A model generated the notes under the pieces. That model did no database searches and was not told the DNA's origin. It saw nothing but the letters and a program-made list of their open reading frames with translations. The translations under genes were made by a program, and so were the position numbers. A DNA stretch of 64,000 bases from Sulfitobacter sp. Lineage in GTDB: Bacteria; Pseudomonadota; Alphaproteobacteria; Rhodobacterales; Rhodobacteraceae. This document shows positions 9,324-19,061 of this stretch, piece by piece. The first letter of the stretch is position 1, and each line of letters opens with the position of its first letter. The DNA lies in the NCBI GenBank assembly GCA_029252045.1, contig JAQXCD010000055.1:1-64000 (forward strand), in the 5' to 3' direction.

Positions 9324-9818
9324 TCAGGCCTTTTGCCGCCTGCGAAACGGCATCCGCAACAGGCCCAACACACCACCCACTGCCAAACTGCCCAGCGCAA
9401 AGCCAAGACCAGCAAAGCTGAGGCCGGCAAAACTCACTGGCACTGCGGGCTGGTAGGCTTCCCAAGCGGCCTGCGCTATATCCGTGTCGGTAAAGCTGGC
9501 GGCGTGGTATGCGCGCATAAACGGGCCATGCCCCTCCAGCGTTGCCAGATCAGCACTCAACCGTTCATAGCGGTTGATAATGCGGGTCATGTCCGCGCCA
9601 CGCCGCTCCAGAAAGGCCGTCCCTGTCATCTGGCCCAGCGCATCATCGCGGCTCAGGTCAGAGGCGGCGGCAGAGGCATCGAAATCCGCCACCACTTCGC
9701 CCAGCGCGTCCACGGCGCCACCCAAGCGTTGCAAATATTGCTGCGAGAATTCAGGGAACTGCGATGTTGTCGCGGCGCCCGCCAGTCCTCCGGCAAGAGC
9801 AATGCTGCGTAGGATCAT
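9324..9818 (-). CDS. DUF2937 family membrane protein
   Basis: 164 residues from the ATG at 9818; an upstream in-frame ATG ten codons earlier lies in poorly conserved sequence. A hydrophobic N-terminus (MILRSIALAGG) and a C-terminal membrane helix (about residues 128-152, glycine/leucine-rich) flank a helical soluble part with FPEFSQQYLQRLGG, which I recognise as DUF2937. Function unknown. It sits between lolCD and a PQQ-type dehydrogenase, spaced by about 70 bp on each side, on the same strand. Confidence 0.78.
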   Translation of the reverse strand: MILRSIALAGGLAGAATTSQFPEFSQQYLQRLGGAVDALGEVVADFDASAAASDLSRDDALGQMTGTAFLERRGADMTRIINRYERLSADLATLEGHGPFMRAYHAASFTDTDIAQAAWEAYQPAVPVSFAGLSFAGLGFALGSLAVGGVLGLLRMPFRRRQKA

Positions 9819-9897
9819 TGAGCCTGTCTCCAATTGGCAGGGGTGCACAGCCCCAAGCCGTAATCTGCGACGCCGCCAATATCAAGAAGCAGTGCGT

Positions 9898-11058
9898 TCA
9901 GGAAGGCGTCAGCCGCAAGAGCCGCCCCTCAGTATTATCAAGGATCAGGATAGCACCGTCGCGGGCCGCCTCCACATCGCGCACCCGGATTTCACCCTCC
10001 AGAAACCGCTCCTCGCCCACCACACGATTGCCGTCCAGAACCAGCCTGACCAGTCCACCGGGGTTGAGCGAAGCGGCCAACACATCGCCCTGCCAGCCCG
10101 TAAACATGTCGCCGCTGTAGAAGGCAAAACCGCCGGGTGCGATGACCGGATCCCAATAGTATTGCGGCTCGGTAAAGCCCTCCGCGCGTGCCATGCCGCT
10201 GCCGACAGCAACGCCACTATAGTTCACACCGTCGCTGACCACAGGCCAGCCATAGTTGGCACCTCGCGTGATCAGGTTCAACTCGTCCCCGCCAGCGGGC
10301 CCATGCTCTAGCGTCCACAGCGTGCCGTCCGCGCGGAGGGCTGCACCTTGCACATTACGGTGCCCAAGTGACCATACCTCATTGCCAAACGGGTTACCTG
10401 CCGCAACGCCTCCTTCGGGTAACACACGCACAACCTTGCCGTAGGTCTTGTTCACATCCTGCGCAAATTGCCGCTCGCGGGTGCTGAAATGCTCACCCGT
10501 TGTGATGTAGAGATACCCGCCCTGCGGCACCACACGCGCGCCAAAATGCATGGCGTTGGGCGAAGGCGGGTCCTGCATAAAAACCTCCCGCACATCGGTC
10601 AGGGCCGTTCCATCCACACTCAGCACCGCCCGCGCCGCAGCCGTCGCTGACATGCCCTCGCCGATCGGTTTGGCGTAGGTAAGGTATATCGCGTGACTGG
10701 TTGCAAAATCTTCGGCCAAAGCGACATCCAGCAAACCGCCCTGCCGCTGTGCCAGCACCTGCGGCACGCCTGCAATCGGCGCACCTGCCATGCCGCCCTG
10801 CACCAGCCGCAACGTTCCGGAACGTTCTGTAACCAGAATGCCGCCTTCAGGCAGTTCGACCATGCCCCATGGTGTATCAAGACCCTCGGCCAAAACCTCG
10901 AACTGCATCTGCACGCCACTGTTTTGCTCAGGCGCGCGGGTTTGGGTAGGCCACGCAGGGGTGAACTGCGGCGCGTTCCTGTCGCCTTGCGGAACACACT
11001 GCGCATGGGCGCCCTGCGCCACCCCAAATACAGCAATCACCAGATATGCAAACTTCAT
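9898..11058 (-). CDS. PQQ-dependent soluble aldose sugar dehydrogenase (YliI-like)
   Basis: Periplasmic six-bladed beta-propeller of the GSDH family that oxidises aldoses with pyrroloquinoline quinone. 386 residues from the ATG at 11058, chosen because the GGAGG just upstream is spaced 7 nt from it but only 1 nt from the ATG two codons earlier. A cleavable signal peptide (cut after about AQGAHA) is followed by the family opening LDTPWGMVELPEGGILVTER, then GGLLDVAL, HNVQGAALR (family form GHRNxQG) and EHGPAGGDELN. PQQ synthesis genes are not in view, so the enzyme may rely on scavenged cofactor or genes elsewhere. Confidence 0.9.
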   Translation of the reverse strand: MKFAYLVIAVFGVAQGAHAQCVPQGDRNAPQFTPAWPTQTRAPEQNSGVQMQFEVLAEGLDTPWGMVELPEGGILVTERSGTLRLVQGGMAGAPIAGVPQVLAQRQGGLLDVALAEDFATSHAIYLTYAKPIGEGMSATAAARAVLSVDGTALTDVREVFMQDPPSPNAMHFGARVVPQGGYLYITTGEHFSTRERQFAQDVNKTYGKVVRVLPEGGVAAGNPFGNEVWSLGHRNVQGAALRADGTLWTLEHGPAGGDELNLITRGANYGWPVVSDGVNYSGVAVGSGMARAEGFTEPQYYWDPVIAPGGFAFYSGDMFTGWQGDVLAASLNPGGLVRLVLDGNRVVGEERFLEGEIRVRDVEAARDGAILILDNTEGRLLRLTPS

Positions 11059-11134
11059 CACCATTCCTCCGGACGCTTCGTGTCTAAGGATGGCGCAAAA
11101 GGGTGCCGCGTCCAGTCCGCGACACCCCGATAGG

Positions 11135-12487
11135 TCAAATTCCGCGGACGGTCAGACCCTTGTAGATTTGCGCAACGCGCTCAACGGCCATTGCCGGCGT
11201 CATCTCTTCGCTCTCGCCGGTGCGGCGCGAGGTCAGCTCGACCACACCATTCTTCAGGCCGCGCGGCCCGACAGTGATCCGCCAGGGCAGACCGATCAGG
11301 TCCATCGTCGCAAACTTGCCACCCGCCCGCTCGTTGCGGTCATCATAGAGCGGCTCAAGTCCCAGCGCCGTCAGGCTGTTGTAGAGCGTGTCACAGGCAG
11401 CATCCGCCTCTTCATCACCCTGCTTGAGGTTCACAATCCCGCAGTGGAATGGTGTCACACCCTCAGGCCAGATGATGCCCTTGTCGTCATGGCTCGCCTC
11501 GATGATCGCGCCCAGCAGACGAGACACACCAATGCCATGGCTGCCCATATGCACCGGCACAACCTTGCCGTCCGGCCCCTGAACCTTTGCACCCATGGCT
11601 TCGGAGTATTTTGTGCCGAAGTAGAAGATCTGCCCTACTTCGATGCCACGCGCCACGCGGCGGCGTTCTTCGGGCACTTCGTTAAACAGTGCCTCGTCGT
11701 GGGTCTCGTCGGTGCGGGCGTATTTTGTCGTGAACTCCTGCATGACGGCCGCACATTCCTCATGGCTGTCATAGTTAATAGCACGGTCGCCAAAGCGCAG
11801 ATCGGTCACCGCACTGTCATAAAAGACCTCCGACTCGCCTGTCTCCGCCAACACCAGAAACTCATGCGTATCCTCACCACCAATCGGGCCAGAGTCCGCG
11901 CGCATCGGAATCGCCTGCAAGCCCATCCGCTCATAAGTGCGCAGATAGCTCACCAAATGGCGGTTATACGCATGCAGCGCATCTTCTTTGGTCAGGTCAA
12001 AGTTATACCCGTCCTTCATGAAAAACTCGCGCCCCCGCATGACGCCAAAACGCGGACGCATCTCGTCGCGGAACTTCCACTGGATGTGATACAGCGTCAG
12101 CGGCAGGTCCTTGTAGGACCCCACATGAGAGCGGAAAATATCCGTAATCATCTCTTCATTCGTGGGACCATAAAGCATATCGCGCCCCTGACGGTCCGTG
12201 ATCCGCAACATTTCCTCACCGTAATCATCATAGCGGCCGCTCTCGCGCCACAGGTCCGCCGATTGCAGCGTGGGCATCAACATCGGCACATGGCCCGCGC
12301 GCATCTGCTCTTCATGCACGATGTTCTCCAGCTTGCGCAGCACCTTAAAGCCCAGCGGCAACCACGAGTATATCCCCGCCGCGTTCTGCTTGATCATGCC
12401 CGCCCGCAACATGTAGCGGTGGCTCACAATCTGCGCTTCCGCAGGAGTTTCTTTCAATACAGGCAGGAAATAACGGCTCAAACGCAT
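11135..12487 (-). CDS. proS: Prolyl-tRNA synthetase (short alphaproteobacterial type)
   Basis: Charges tRNA-Pro in the cytoplasm. 450 residues from the ATG at 12487 (MRLSRYFLP), preceded by GAGGAG at good spacing. Class II motifs are visible: motif 1 region with [19 protein letters not shown], motif 2 ([21 protein letters not shown]) and motif 3 ([10 protein letters not shown]). The length of about 450 means it lacks the roughly 180-residue editing insertion of E. coli ProS, as is usual in alphaproteobacteria, so correction of mischarged alanine must be done in trans. The C-terminal anticodon-binding domain follows directly. Confidence 0.95.
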   Translation of the reverse strand: MRLSRYFLPVLKETPAEAQIVSHRYMLRAGMIKQNAAGIYSWLPLGFKVLRKLENIVHEEQMRAGHVPMLMPTLQSADLWRESGRYDDYGEEMLRITDRQGRDMLYGPTNEEMITDIFRSHVGSYKDLPLTLYHIQWKFRDEMRPRFGVMRGREFFMKDGYNFDLTKEDALHAYNRHLVSYLRTYERMGLQAIPMRADSGPIGGEDTHEFLVLAETGESEVFYDSAVTDLRFGDRAINYDSHEECAAVMQEFTTKYARTDETHDEALFNEVPEERRRVARGIEVGQIFYFGTKYSEAMGAKVQGPDGKVVPVHMGSHGIGVSRLLGAIIEASHDDKGIIWPEGVTPFHCGIVNLKQGDEEADAACDTLYNSLTALGLEPLYDDRNERAGGKFATMDLIGLPWRITVGPRGLKNGVVELTSRRTGESEEMTPAMAVERVAQIYKGLTVRGI

Positions 12488-12608
12488 CGGGGCGCTCCTC
12501 AATAGATTTCACCGTTTGCCTAAGCCAAACCCGCGCCCGACACAATCATGATCCTCCAAAGTCTCTCACTGCCCGCTTTCTCATTTGGCCTTAAATCCTC
12601 CGGGGAGC

Positions 12609-12628
12609 GCGAGGGGCTGGCCCCTCGC
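12609..12628. repeat. GC-rich intergenic hairpin between pepT and proS
   Basis: A perfect 8-bp stem, GCGAGGGG (12609-12616) and CCCCTCGC (12621-12628), with a 4-nt loop. There is no T-run on either side, so it is not a standard intrinsic terminator. It lies downstream of the broken pepT and upstream of proS on the same strand. A transcript-stabilising or weak terminator role is possible. Confidence 0.5.
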
Positions 12629-12638
12629 TCCTGTCCCC

Positions 12639-13888
12639 TCAGCCCGCATCACCTGCCATTAAAGCTCGCTGCGCCAGCCGCAGGGCCACTTGCGTGGCCT
12701 TGCCCATGTCCTGCACCGATATCCACTCCAACGGCCCATGGATTTCCTGCATACCGGTGAAGACATTCGGACACGGAAGCCCCATCTCCGTCAGGCGCGA
12801 TCCGTCCGTCCCCCCTCGGATCGACACCGATACGGCTCCAGCCCCGCATCGCGCACAGCAGCATGCGCCAGATGAACAGGGGTCATGTCATTCTCCAGCC
12901 AGTAACGCATGTTGCGGTATTGGGGTGTGATCTCGCAGGTGATTTGCGCGCGCGGCTCGGTCAGGGCAACCGCCTCACACACAGCCTTCAGGATTGCACC
13001 TTTATGCGCCAGCCCTTCGCGCTCGAAGTCGCGGATGATAAAGCCGATGCGAGTCTCGGCGGCACCGCCGGATATGTCGGTCGCGTGGATGAAGCCTTCC
13101 ACACCGCTGGTCGTCTCGGGGGTCATAGTCGTCTGCGGCAAGGTCTCGATGATCAGGGCGGCCAGATGCATGGCGTTTACCAGTTTGTCCTTCGCCCAGC
13201 CGGGGTGGATCGATACGCCGGTGACTGTGACAATCCCGCGATCCGCCGAGAACGTCTCATGCTCCACCTCCCCCGGTTTTGATCCGTCGAACGTATAGGC
13301 AAAATCACGGGCCATGTCGGCAGGCAGACGCGGGTCTACGCCGCGCCCAATTTCCTCGTCCGGGGTAAAGGCCAACCGGATGTCGCCATGCGGTATTTCA
13401 GGATTGTCCAACAGATGCTTCGCAGCGGTCATGATAATCGCAACACCCGCCTTGTCATCCCCGCCCAGCAGCGTGGTGCCGGACGCGGTGATCAGGTCAT
13501 GGCCCACACAATTGGCCAGATGCGGCGAGATGTCCGGGCCTAACCGGCGCGCAGGCGCATCAGGAAAGCTGATATCGCCGCCGTTATAGCCGGTGATCAC
13601 ACGGGGTTTTACGCCGGTGGCGTTGAACTGGGGCGCCGTATCCACATGGGCGCACAGACCCATCACCGGCCCGTCGGTATTGCCCGGCACCGTGGCCAGC
13701 ACCACACCGTAGTCTGTCAGGCGCACGTCGCTGGCCCCCATCGCCTCCAACTCCGCTACCAACATCCGGCTCAGATCCAACTGGCAGGCGGTGGAGGGCT
13801 GGCTGGGGCTGTTCTCGTCTGATTGGGTGTCCACGGCTGCGTAGCGGATCAGACGGTCTTGCAGTTCTGCATCATAAGGGGTGCGCAT
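12639..13888 (-). pseudogene. pepT: Peptidase T (tripeptidase), frameshifted near its C-terminus
   Basis: M20-family zinc tripeptidase. Reading from ATG 13888, about 350 residues are normal PepT: LCAHVDTAP, GGDDKAGVA and FTPDEEIGRG supply zinc and catalytic residues. After GLEP the frame drifts into noise and stops at 12791. The true C-terminus, starting VSVSIRGGTDGSRLTEMG and ending at TGA 12639, is in a different frame. One base seems to be missing within 12831-12836. The join restores a protein of about 415 residues, matching E. coli PepT (about 408). The lost segment contains the conserved RGGTDG and a zinc-ligand His region (QEIHGPLEW), so the product should be inactive. Either a real null mutation or a sequence error. 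Confidence 0.88.
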
Positions 13889-13941
13889 GGCATAGATCTC
13901 CGGTTTGGGGTGGATTTACCGTGGCGGGCATGCCTGCAATT

Positions 13942-14754
13942 TCAAGCTGTCAGATCGACAGGAGCAATCACAAACAGCTGCCCCATCAGGGCCGCCCGCG
14001 CAACGGCTTGGGCCGTGGTTTCAACATCCAGCGCATCGCGGGCACCGCGCAAGTGCTTCTCGACCGTGGCCACAGACAGGCCTGTCAGAACGGCGATGTC
14101 CTGCATCGATTTGCCATCTGCGATCCATTCCAGCATTTCGCGCTGACGCGGGCGCAGCGGGTTGCGTTTTGTCGGGACCGGCATGCGCCCGATGTTCAGA
14201 TGCGCGGCAAAGCACATCGCCTCTATCGCCTCGCCGTGATCTGCCCAGAGGGCATCCATATCTGCCTGCGTCCAGTCGCGCTGGCCCATCATCCCCATGC
14301 CGCCCTTCAGGCGCGAAGTGTCGGACGGAAAACTCAGCAAATACCCCGCCGGCTGCCCCGCCTTTTCCATGGTTTTCTGGACTTCCAGCTCGTCCGGCAG
14401 CAACCGGCCTGCTTTGGCCTCCTGCGCGAACCACGCCAGCGATATTGCGCCGTCATTCTCTGCCAGCCATCTGTGGTGCGGAGACCTGCGGTAGACGCCG
14501 GTTTCGACGTAGGTCTGGAAATCTTCTTCACCCAGCGAGGACAGAAACAACACGTCCTGGACATCGCCCAATGACATCCCATGGCGCGAGCGGGTCACCC
14601 CGTAGCGCACAGCCGTGATCCCGAACAACCCCAACCCCTCAAGCAGCAGGGCCCAGACATCAGCATAAGTTGTCGCCTTGAGGATGCGTGCCGTCTGGCG
14701 GTTCAGCGTTTTTGCGTCAGGGTTTGGTATCTTCAGAGCATGGGTTTTGGACAT
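13942..14754 (-). CDS. LuxR-family regulator with autoinducer-binding-like domain
   Basis: 270 residues. The N-terminal two thirds resemble the autoinducer-binding domain of LuxR proteins, and the C-terminus (about 200-260) is a GerE-type helix-turn-helix: LRPRQREMLEWIADGKSMQD followed by LTGLSVATVEKHL. No luxI-type synthase is nearby, so it would be a LuxR solo or be paired with a synthase elsewhere. It is divergent from the AI-2E-family exporter gene with about 155 bp between starts, which would house both promoters. Ligand cannot be read. Confidence 0.82.
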   Translation of the reverse strand: MSKTHALKIPNPDAKTLNRQTARILKATTYADVWALLLEGLGLFGITAVRYGVTRSRHGMSLGDVQDVLFLSSLGEEDFQTYVETGVYRRSPHHRWLAENDGAISLAWFAQEAKAGRLLPDELEVQKTMEKAGQPAGYLLSFPSDTSRLKGGMGMMGQRDWTQADMDALWADHGEAIEAMCFAAHLNIGRMPVPTKRNPLRPRQREMLEWIADGKSMQDIAVLTGLSVATVEKHLRGARDALDVETTAQAVARAALMGQLFVIAPVDLTA

Positions 14755-14909
14755 TGGCGCCTCTTTCCTGTGGTCGTGAAGCGAGGGTAGGACGCGTACA
14801 GTGCCCCTGTCCAGTCACCGCGCCGCAGACAAAGCCTGTAATTCCGCGACGCGCCCTTGAAAACGGGGTCTCCATGGGCGATGTGTGATGCAGCATTCAG
14901 GAGAAACAC

Positions 14910-15995
14910 ATGGCCCTGCCGATTAGAGACCAAATGAAATACTGGGGTGTCGCATTTGGCGTTATCCTTATGATTTTGTGGTTCATGGGAGACGTACTGC
15001 TGCCCTTTGTTTTGGGTAGTGCTATCGCCTATTTTCTAGATCCGGTTGCAGACCGGCTGGAGCGGATGGGCCTGAGCCGGACCATGGCAACGGCGGCTAT
15101 CACAGTGGTCGCCATATTGATCTTTGTTATCATGGCCCTGCTGGTGATCCCGACACTGGTCTCCCAAGCGCTCAATCTGTTTGCCATCGCCCCAGACCTG
15201 ACCAAACGCCTCAGCGCCTTCCTGACCGAGCGTTTCCCCTCAATCCTCGAAGACGGGTCAACCCTACGCAACTCGATCACCTCGCTCGGCACCTTGGTGC
15301 AGCAACGCGGCGGAGAGCTGCTCAATACGGCTCTCAGCTCGGCTGCGGGTATCATCAATATCATCATGCTGTTTGTCATCGTTCCCGTGGTGGCCGTTTA
15401 CATGCTGTTGGATTGGGACCGGATGATGGCCCATGTCGACAGCCTGCTGCCGCGCGACCACGCCCAAGTGATCCGCCGTCTGGCCGCCGATATTGACAAG
15501 ACGCTGGCCTCGTTTATCCGCGGCATGGGCACAGTCTGCCTTGTCCTTGGGACCTACTATGCAATTGCCCTGATGCTTGTGGGGCTCCAATTCGGCCTTG
15601 TTGTCGGATTTATCGCCGGTCTTGTCACCTTTATCCCTTATCTCGGCGCCCTGATCGGCGGCGCGCTGGCGTTGGGTCTGGCGCTGTTCCAGTTCTGGGG
15701 GGATTGGGTCTCTATCGGTCTGGTCGCGGGCATCTTTGTGATCGGTCAGGTCATCGAAGGAAACGTAATGACGCCCAAACTGGTCGGCAATTCCGTCGGA
15801 TTGCATCCCGTCTGGCTGATCCTGTCGCTGTCGGTGTTCGGCACATTGTTCGGCTTCGTCGGCATGTTGGTGGCGGTGCCTGTTGCGGCGTCCCTTGGCG
15901 TGATTGCACGCTTTGCCGTTGAGCAGTACCAGCTGAGCCTACTCTACCGCGGAACGCAGCAATCCGAAAACACCACCGACCGAGCCGATCGTTAA
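14910..15995 (+). CDS. AI-2E family (PerM/YdiK-like) membrane protein
   Basis: 361 residues with about eight membrane helices in the usual arrangement: two N-terminal pairs, a soluble stretch (about 95-140), and a C-terminal block with LVTFIPYLGALIGG and NVMTPKLVGNSVGLHP, the family signature. Members export various small molecules or ions; the autoinducer-2 role is established only for a few. It is followed after one base by hdaA, so the two are co-transcribed and probably translationally coupled. A good ribosome site (AGGAG) precedes ATG 14910. Confidence 0.9.
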   Translation: MALPIRDQMKYWGVAFGVILMILWFMGDVLLPFVLGSAIAYFLDPVADRLERMGLSRTMATAAITVVAILIFVIMALLVIPTLVSQALNLFAIAPDLTKRLSAFLTERFPSILEDGSTLRNSITSLGTLVQQRGGELLNTALSSAAGIINIIMLFVIVPVVAVYMLLDWDRMMAHVDSLLPRDHAQVIRRLAADIDKTLASFIRGMGTVCLVLGTYYAIALMLVGLQFGLVVGFIAGLVTFIPYLGALIGGALALGLALFQFWGDWVSIGLVAGIFVIGQVIEGNVMTPKLVGNSVGLHPVWLILSLSVFGTLFGFVGMLVAVPVAASLGVIARFAVEQYQLSLLYRGTQQSENTTDRADR

Positions 15996-15996
15996 G

Positions 15997-16680
15997 ATGG
16001 CCATACAACTGGGATTTGATCTGCCTGTGCGCACCGCACGGGGGCGCGATGATTTTCTTGTAGCACCCTGCAATGCCATGGCCGTTGCGATGATTGAGAA
16101 CTGGCAGAACTGGCCCGGGTCCAAGATGGTGCTGACCGGTCCGGAGGGCGCAGGCAAGACCCACCTCACCCATGTTTGGGCGGACGCGGCTCAGGCGCAA
16201 ATCATCTCTGCCAGCGCGCTGGTTGCCGCCGATGTGCCAGCACTTGCGCGCGGCTGCGTCGCTGTCGAGGATGTGCCGGAAATTGCGGGCAATGCTGACG
16301 CGCAAACCGCCCTTTTCCACCTCCACAATCTGGCGCTGGCCGAGGGGCATTCCCTGCTGATGACAGGCCCCGGCGCTGTCGCCCATTGGGGGATCACCCT
16401 GCCTGATCTGGAGAGCAGGCTGCGCGGCACGCTGGAAGCGGCAATTGATGCGCCAGATGATGCGCTGCTGTCCGCCCTTCTGGTCAAGCTTCTGGCCGAT
16501 CGCCAGCTGATGCCGCCTGCTGATATGATCCCCTATCTGCTCTTGCGGATGGACCGCTCCTTTGCCGCTGCCAACCGGATTGTTGAATCGCTGGACCGCG
16601 AAAGCCTTGCACGCAAACGCCCCGTAACCCGCGCGCTGGCAGCACTTGTGCTGGACAAACTCGAAACAGACGCGCGATAA
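15997..16680 (+). CDS. hdaA: DnaA-related regulator of replication initiation, HdaA
   Basis: Short AAA+ protein (227 residues) related to DnaA but without its DNA-binding domain. With the sliding clamp it stimulates hydrolysis of DnaA-bound ATP after initiation. The N-terminal QLGFDLP is the expected clamp-binding motif. Walker A is GPEGAGKT (residues 48-55) and Walker B is degenerate (VAVEDV). A sensor-2-like arginine region lies near the end. It starts one base after the AI-2E family gene and is followed by ppk1 after about 54 bp; this order is common in Rhodobacterales. Confidence 0.88.
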   Translation: MAIQLGFDLPVRTARGRDDFLVAPCNAMAVAMIENWQNWPGSKMVLTGPEGAGKTHLTHVWADAAQAQIISASALVAADVPALARGCVAVEDVPEIAGNADAQTALFHLHNLALAEGHSLLMTGPGAVAHWGITLPDLESRLRGTLEAAIDAPDDALLSALLVKLLADRQLMPPADMIPYLLLRMDRSFAAANRIVESLDRESLARKRPVTRALAALVLDKLETDAR

Positions 16681-16734
16681 TCAACCTATATACTTGTCTT
16701 ATTTTCGTTACATGTTTGCCGGATAAGCACGCTC

Positions 16735-18909
16735 ATGTCTGATGCTGATTTTCTCACTGCGCCCTATGATGCCCCCGTCGACCTGCCTGATCTTGATCTG
16801 ACAGGCCCCGCACGGTTCCAGAACCGTGAGCTCAGCTGGCTGGGCTTTAACTGGCGCGTGCTGGAAGAAGCAGAAAACAACCGTGTCCCGCTGCTGGAGC
16901 GGCTGCGCTTTTTGTCAATTTCCGCCGATAATCTGGATGAATTCTACACCGTGCGCGTGGCCGGCCTGCGCGAGTTGGCCCAAGCGGGCAATACAACACC
17001 CGCCGCAGATGGCCTCACCCCTGCTGAGCAACTGGTGTTGATCAATGAAAATGCCCGCGCGCTGATGCTGCGCCAACAGTCGGTTCTGGTTGAATTACTC
17101 CATGAAATGGACGCCCAGAATATCATGCTTGAAGGGCTGGATGATCTAAGTGCCGAAGATCTGACAGCATTGGACGAGATATTCCTCACGCAGGTGTTTG
17201 CGGTGCTGTCCCCGCTTGCGATTGACCCCGCACACCCATTCCCATTCCTGCCAAACACAGGCTTCGCGCTGGCGCTGCAACTGGAACGTTCAAGCGACAA
17301 AAGACCCCTTCAGGCCCTGCTGCCTATTCCTGCCCAGATCGACAGGTTTGTCTCGCTACCCGCCCCTGATGGCTGCAAGCGGTTTCTGGCGCTGGAAGAT
17401 TTGCTGGTTCTCAAAATCCCTGACCTGTTCCCAGGATACAAACTGAAAGCCCATTTCAAATTCCGCATCCTGCGCGACAGCGATCTTGAAGTCGAAGACG
17501 AAGCAGAAGACCTTGTGCGCGAATTCGAAGTCGCCCTGAAGCGCCGCCGCCGGGGCGAAGTGGTGCGCATGACGCATTCTGCCGGCGCCCCCGCCAAGCT
17601 ACTGGCCACAATCATGCACGAGTTGGGTGCAAAACCCCAAGACGTGATCGAAATTGACGGCATGATCGGCATCGACGATCTGGCAGGTTTGGTCAGTGAT
17701 GACCGCCCCGACCTGCTCTGGCCCGTGTTTACTCCGCGCATTCCCGAGCGCGTCAGCGACCATGACGGCAATATGTTCAAATCCATCCGATCCAAAGACA
17801 TGCTGCTGCACCACCCTTATGAAACCTTCGACATGGTCGTGCGCTTTTTGCAGCAGGCTGCCCGTGACCCGCAGGTCGTGGCGATCAAGCAAACCCTCTA
17901 CCGCACCTCGCGTGATAGCCCGATTGTCGAGGCGCTCTGTGAAGCGGCGGAAGACGGCAAATCCGTCACAGCATTGGTCGAGCTGAAAGCCCGCTTTGAC
18001 GAAGCCGCCAACATCCGCCAGTCGCGCAGGCTGGAGCGGGCAGGCGCCCATGTGGTCTACGGGTTCATTGATCTCAAAACACACGCCAAAATCAGCACCG
18101 TAGTGCGCCGTGAAGGCTCAGAGCTGGTCACCTACACCCACTATGGCACGGGTAACTACCACCCGATCACTGCCCGCATTTATACCGACCTGTCGCTGTT
18201 CACCAGTGACAAGAAACTCGGCCGCGACGCCACCAAAGTGTTCAACTACCTCTCCGGCTATGCGCAACCGGAACATCTGGACAATCTGGCTATTTCGCCC
18301 ACCACCCTAAAGCCACGCCTGCTGGAAATGATCGCAGCCGAGGCCGACTATGCGCGCGCGGGAAAACCGGCCGTCATTTGGGCAAAAATGAACAGCATCG
18401 TCGACGACGAAGTGATTGATGCCCTCTATGCCGCCTCAAACGCAGGCGTTCAGATCAGCCTTGTTGTGCGCGGCATCTGCGCATTACGCCCCGGCATCAA
18501 AGGGCTGTCGGAAAACATCCGCGTCAAATCCATCGTCGGTCGCTTTCTGGAACACTCCCGCATTGTCTGCTTCGGTAACGGCTACGGTCTGCCCCACAAA
18601 AAGGCGCGCGTCTTTATGTCCTCCGCCGACTGGATGGGCCGTAACCTCAACCGCCGCGTCGAAACGCTGGTCGAGATCGAAAACGCCACAGTTCAGGCCC
18701 AGATCACCAGCCAGATCTTGGCCGCAAACCTGGCTGACGTTGCTCAAAGCTGGGTCATGGCACCTGACGGCTCCTTCACCCGCCCCGCCCTGCCCGAAGG
18801 CCAATTTGCCTTCAGCTGCCACCGCTTCTTTATGGAGAACCCCTCCCTCTCCGGACGCGGATCTGCAGGCGCTTCCGATGTGCCTAAACTGACCCACACC
18901 GAGGATTAG
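16735..18909 (+). CDS. ppk1: Polyphosphate kinase 1
   Basis: Makes polyphosphate from ATP, reversibly. 724 residues with the four PPK1 domains. Seen: the N-terminal [20 protein letters not shown]; the mid-protein [11 protein letters not shown]; and the active-site block [14 protein letters not shown], in which H450 is the phosphorylated histidine by comparison with E. coli H435, followed by [10 protein letters not shown]. The C-terminal domain has [13 protein letters not shown]. It is directly followed by ppx, the opposing exopolyphosphatase. Confidence 0.96.
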   Translation: MSDADFLTAPYDAPVDLPDLDLTGPARFQNRELSWLGFNWRVLEEAENNRVPLLERLRFLSISADNLDEFYTVRVAGLRELAQAGNTTPAADGLTPAEQLVLINENARALMLRQQSVLVELLHEMDAQNIMLEGLDDLSAEDLTALDEIFLTQVFAVLSPLAIDPAHPFPFLPNTGFALALQLERSSDKRPLQALLPIPAQIDRFVSLPAPDGCKRFLALEDLLVLKIPDLFPGYKLKAHFKFRILRDSDLEVEDEAEDLVREFEVALKRRRRGEVVRMTHSAGAPAKLLATIMHELGAKPQDVIEIDGMIGIDDLAGLVSDDRPDLLWPVFTPRIPERVSDHDGNMFKSIRSKDMLLHHPYETFDMVVRFLQQAARDPQVVAIKQTLYRTSRDSPIVEALCEAAEDGKSVTALVELKARFDEAANIRQSRRLERAGAHVVYGFIDLKTHAKISTVVRREGSELVTYTHYGTGNYHPITARIYTDLSLFTSDKKLGRDATKVFNYLSGYAQPEHLDNLAISPTTLKPRLLEMIAAEADYARAGKPAVIWAKMNSIVDDEVIDALYAASNAGVQISLVVRGICALRPGIKGLSENIRVKSIVGRFLEHSRIVCFGNGYGLPHKKARVFMSSADWMGRNLNRRVETLVEIENATVQAQITSQILAANLADVAQSWVMAPDGSFTRPALPEGQFAFSCHRFFMENPSLSGRGSAGASDVPKLTHTED

Positions 18910-19061
18910 GCGTGCAAAGGCCACCCCTTGCACCCTTTTCCATATCCCAATCCGCACTTCCTGCCTGCGCCAACGCACCGAATGACGCGCAACATTCCCG
19001 CGCGCCCCATTGACCCCGAACCCCACATAGGCCAGTTTCCCCCAAAGCCGCCGGAGCCTGC

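Noticed and set aside
10790-12505. Long open frame antisense to proS and the PQQ dehydrogenase end
   Set aside because: Crosses two real genes on the other strand and has no protein-like pattern.
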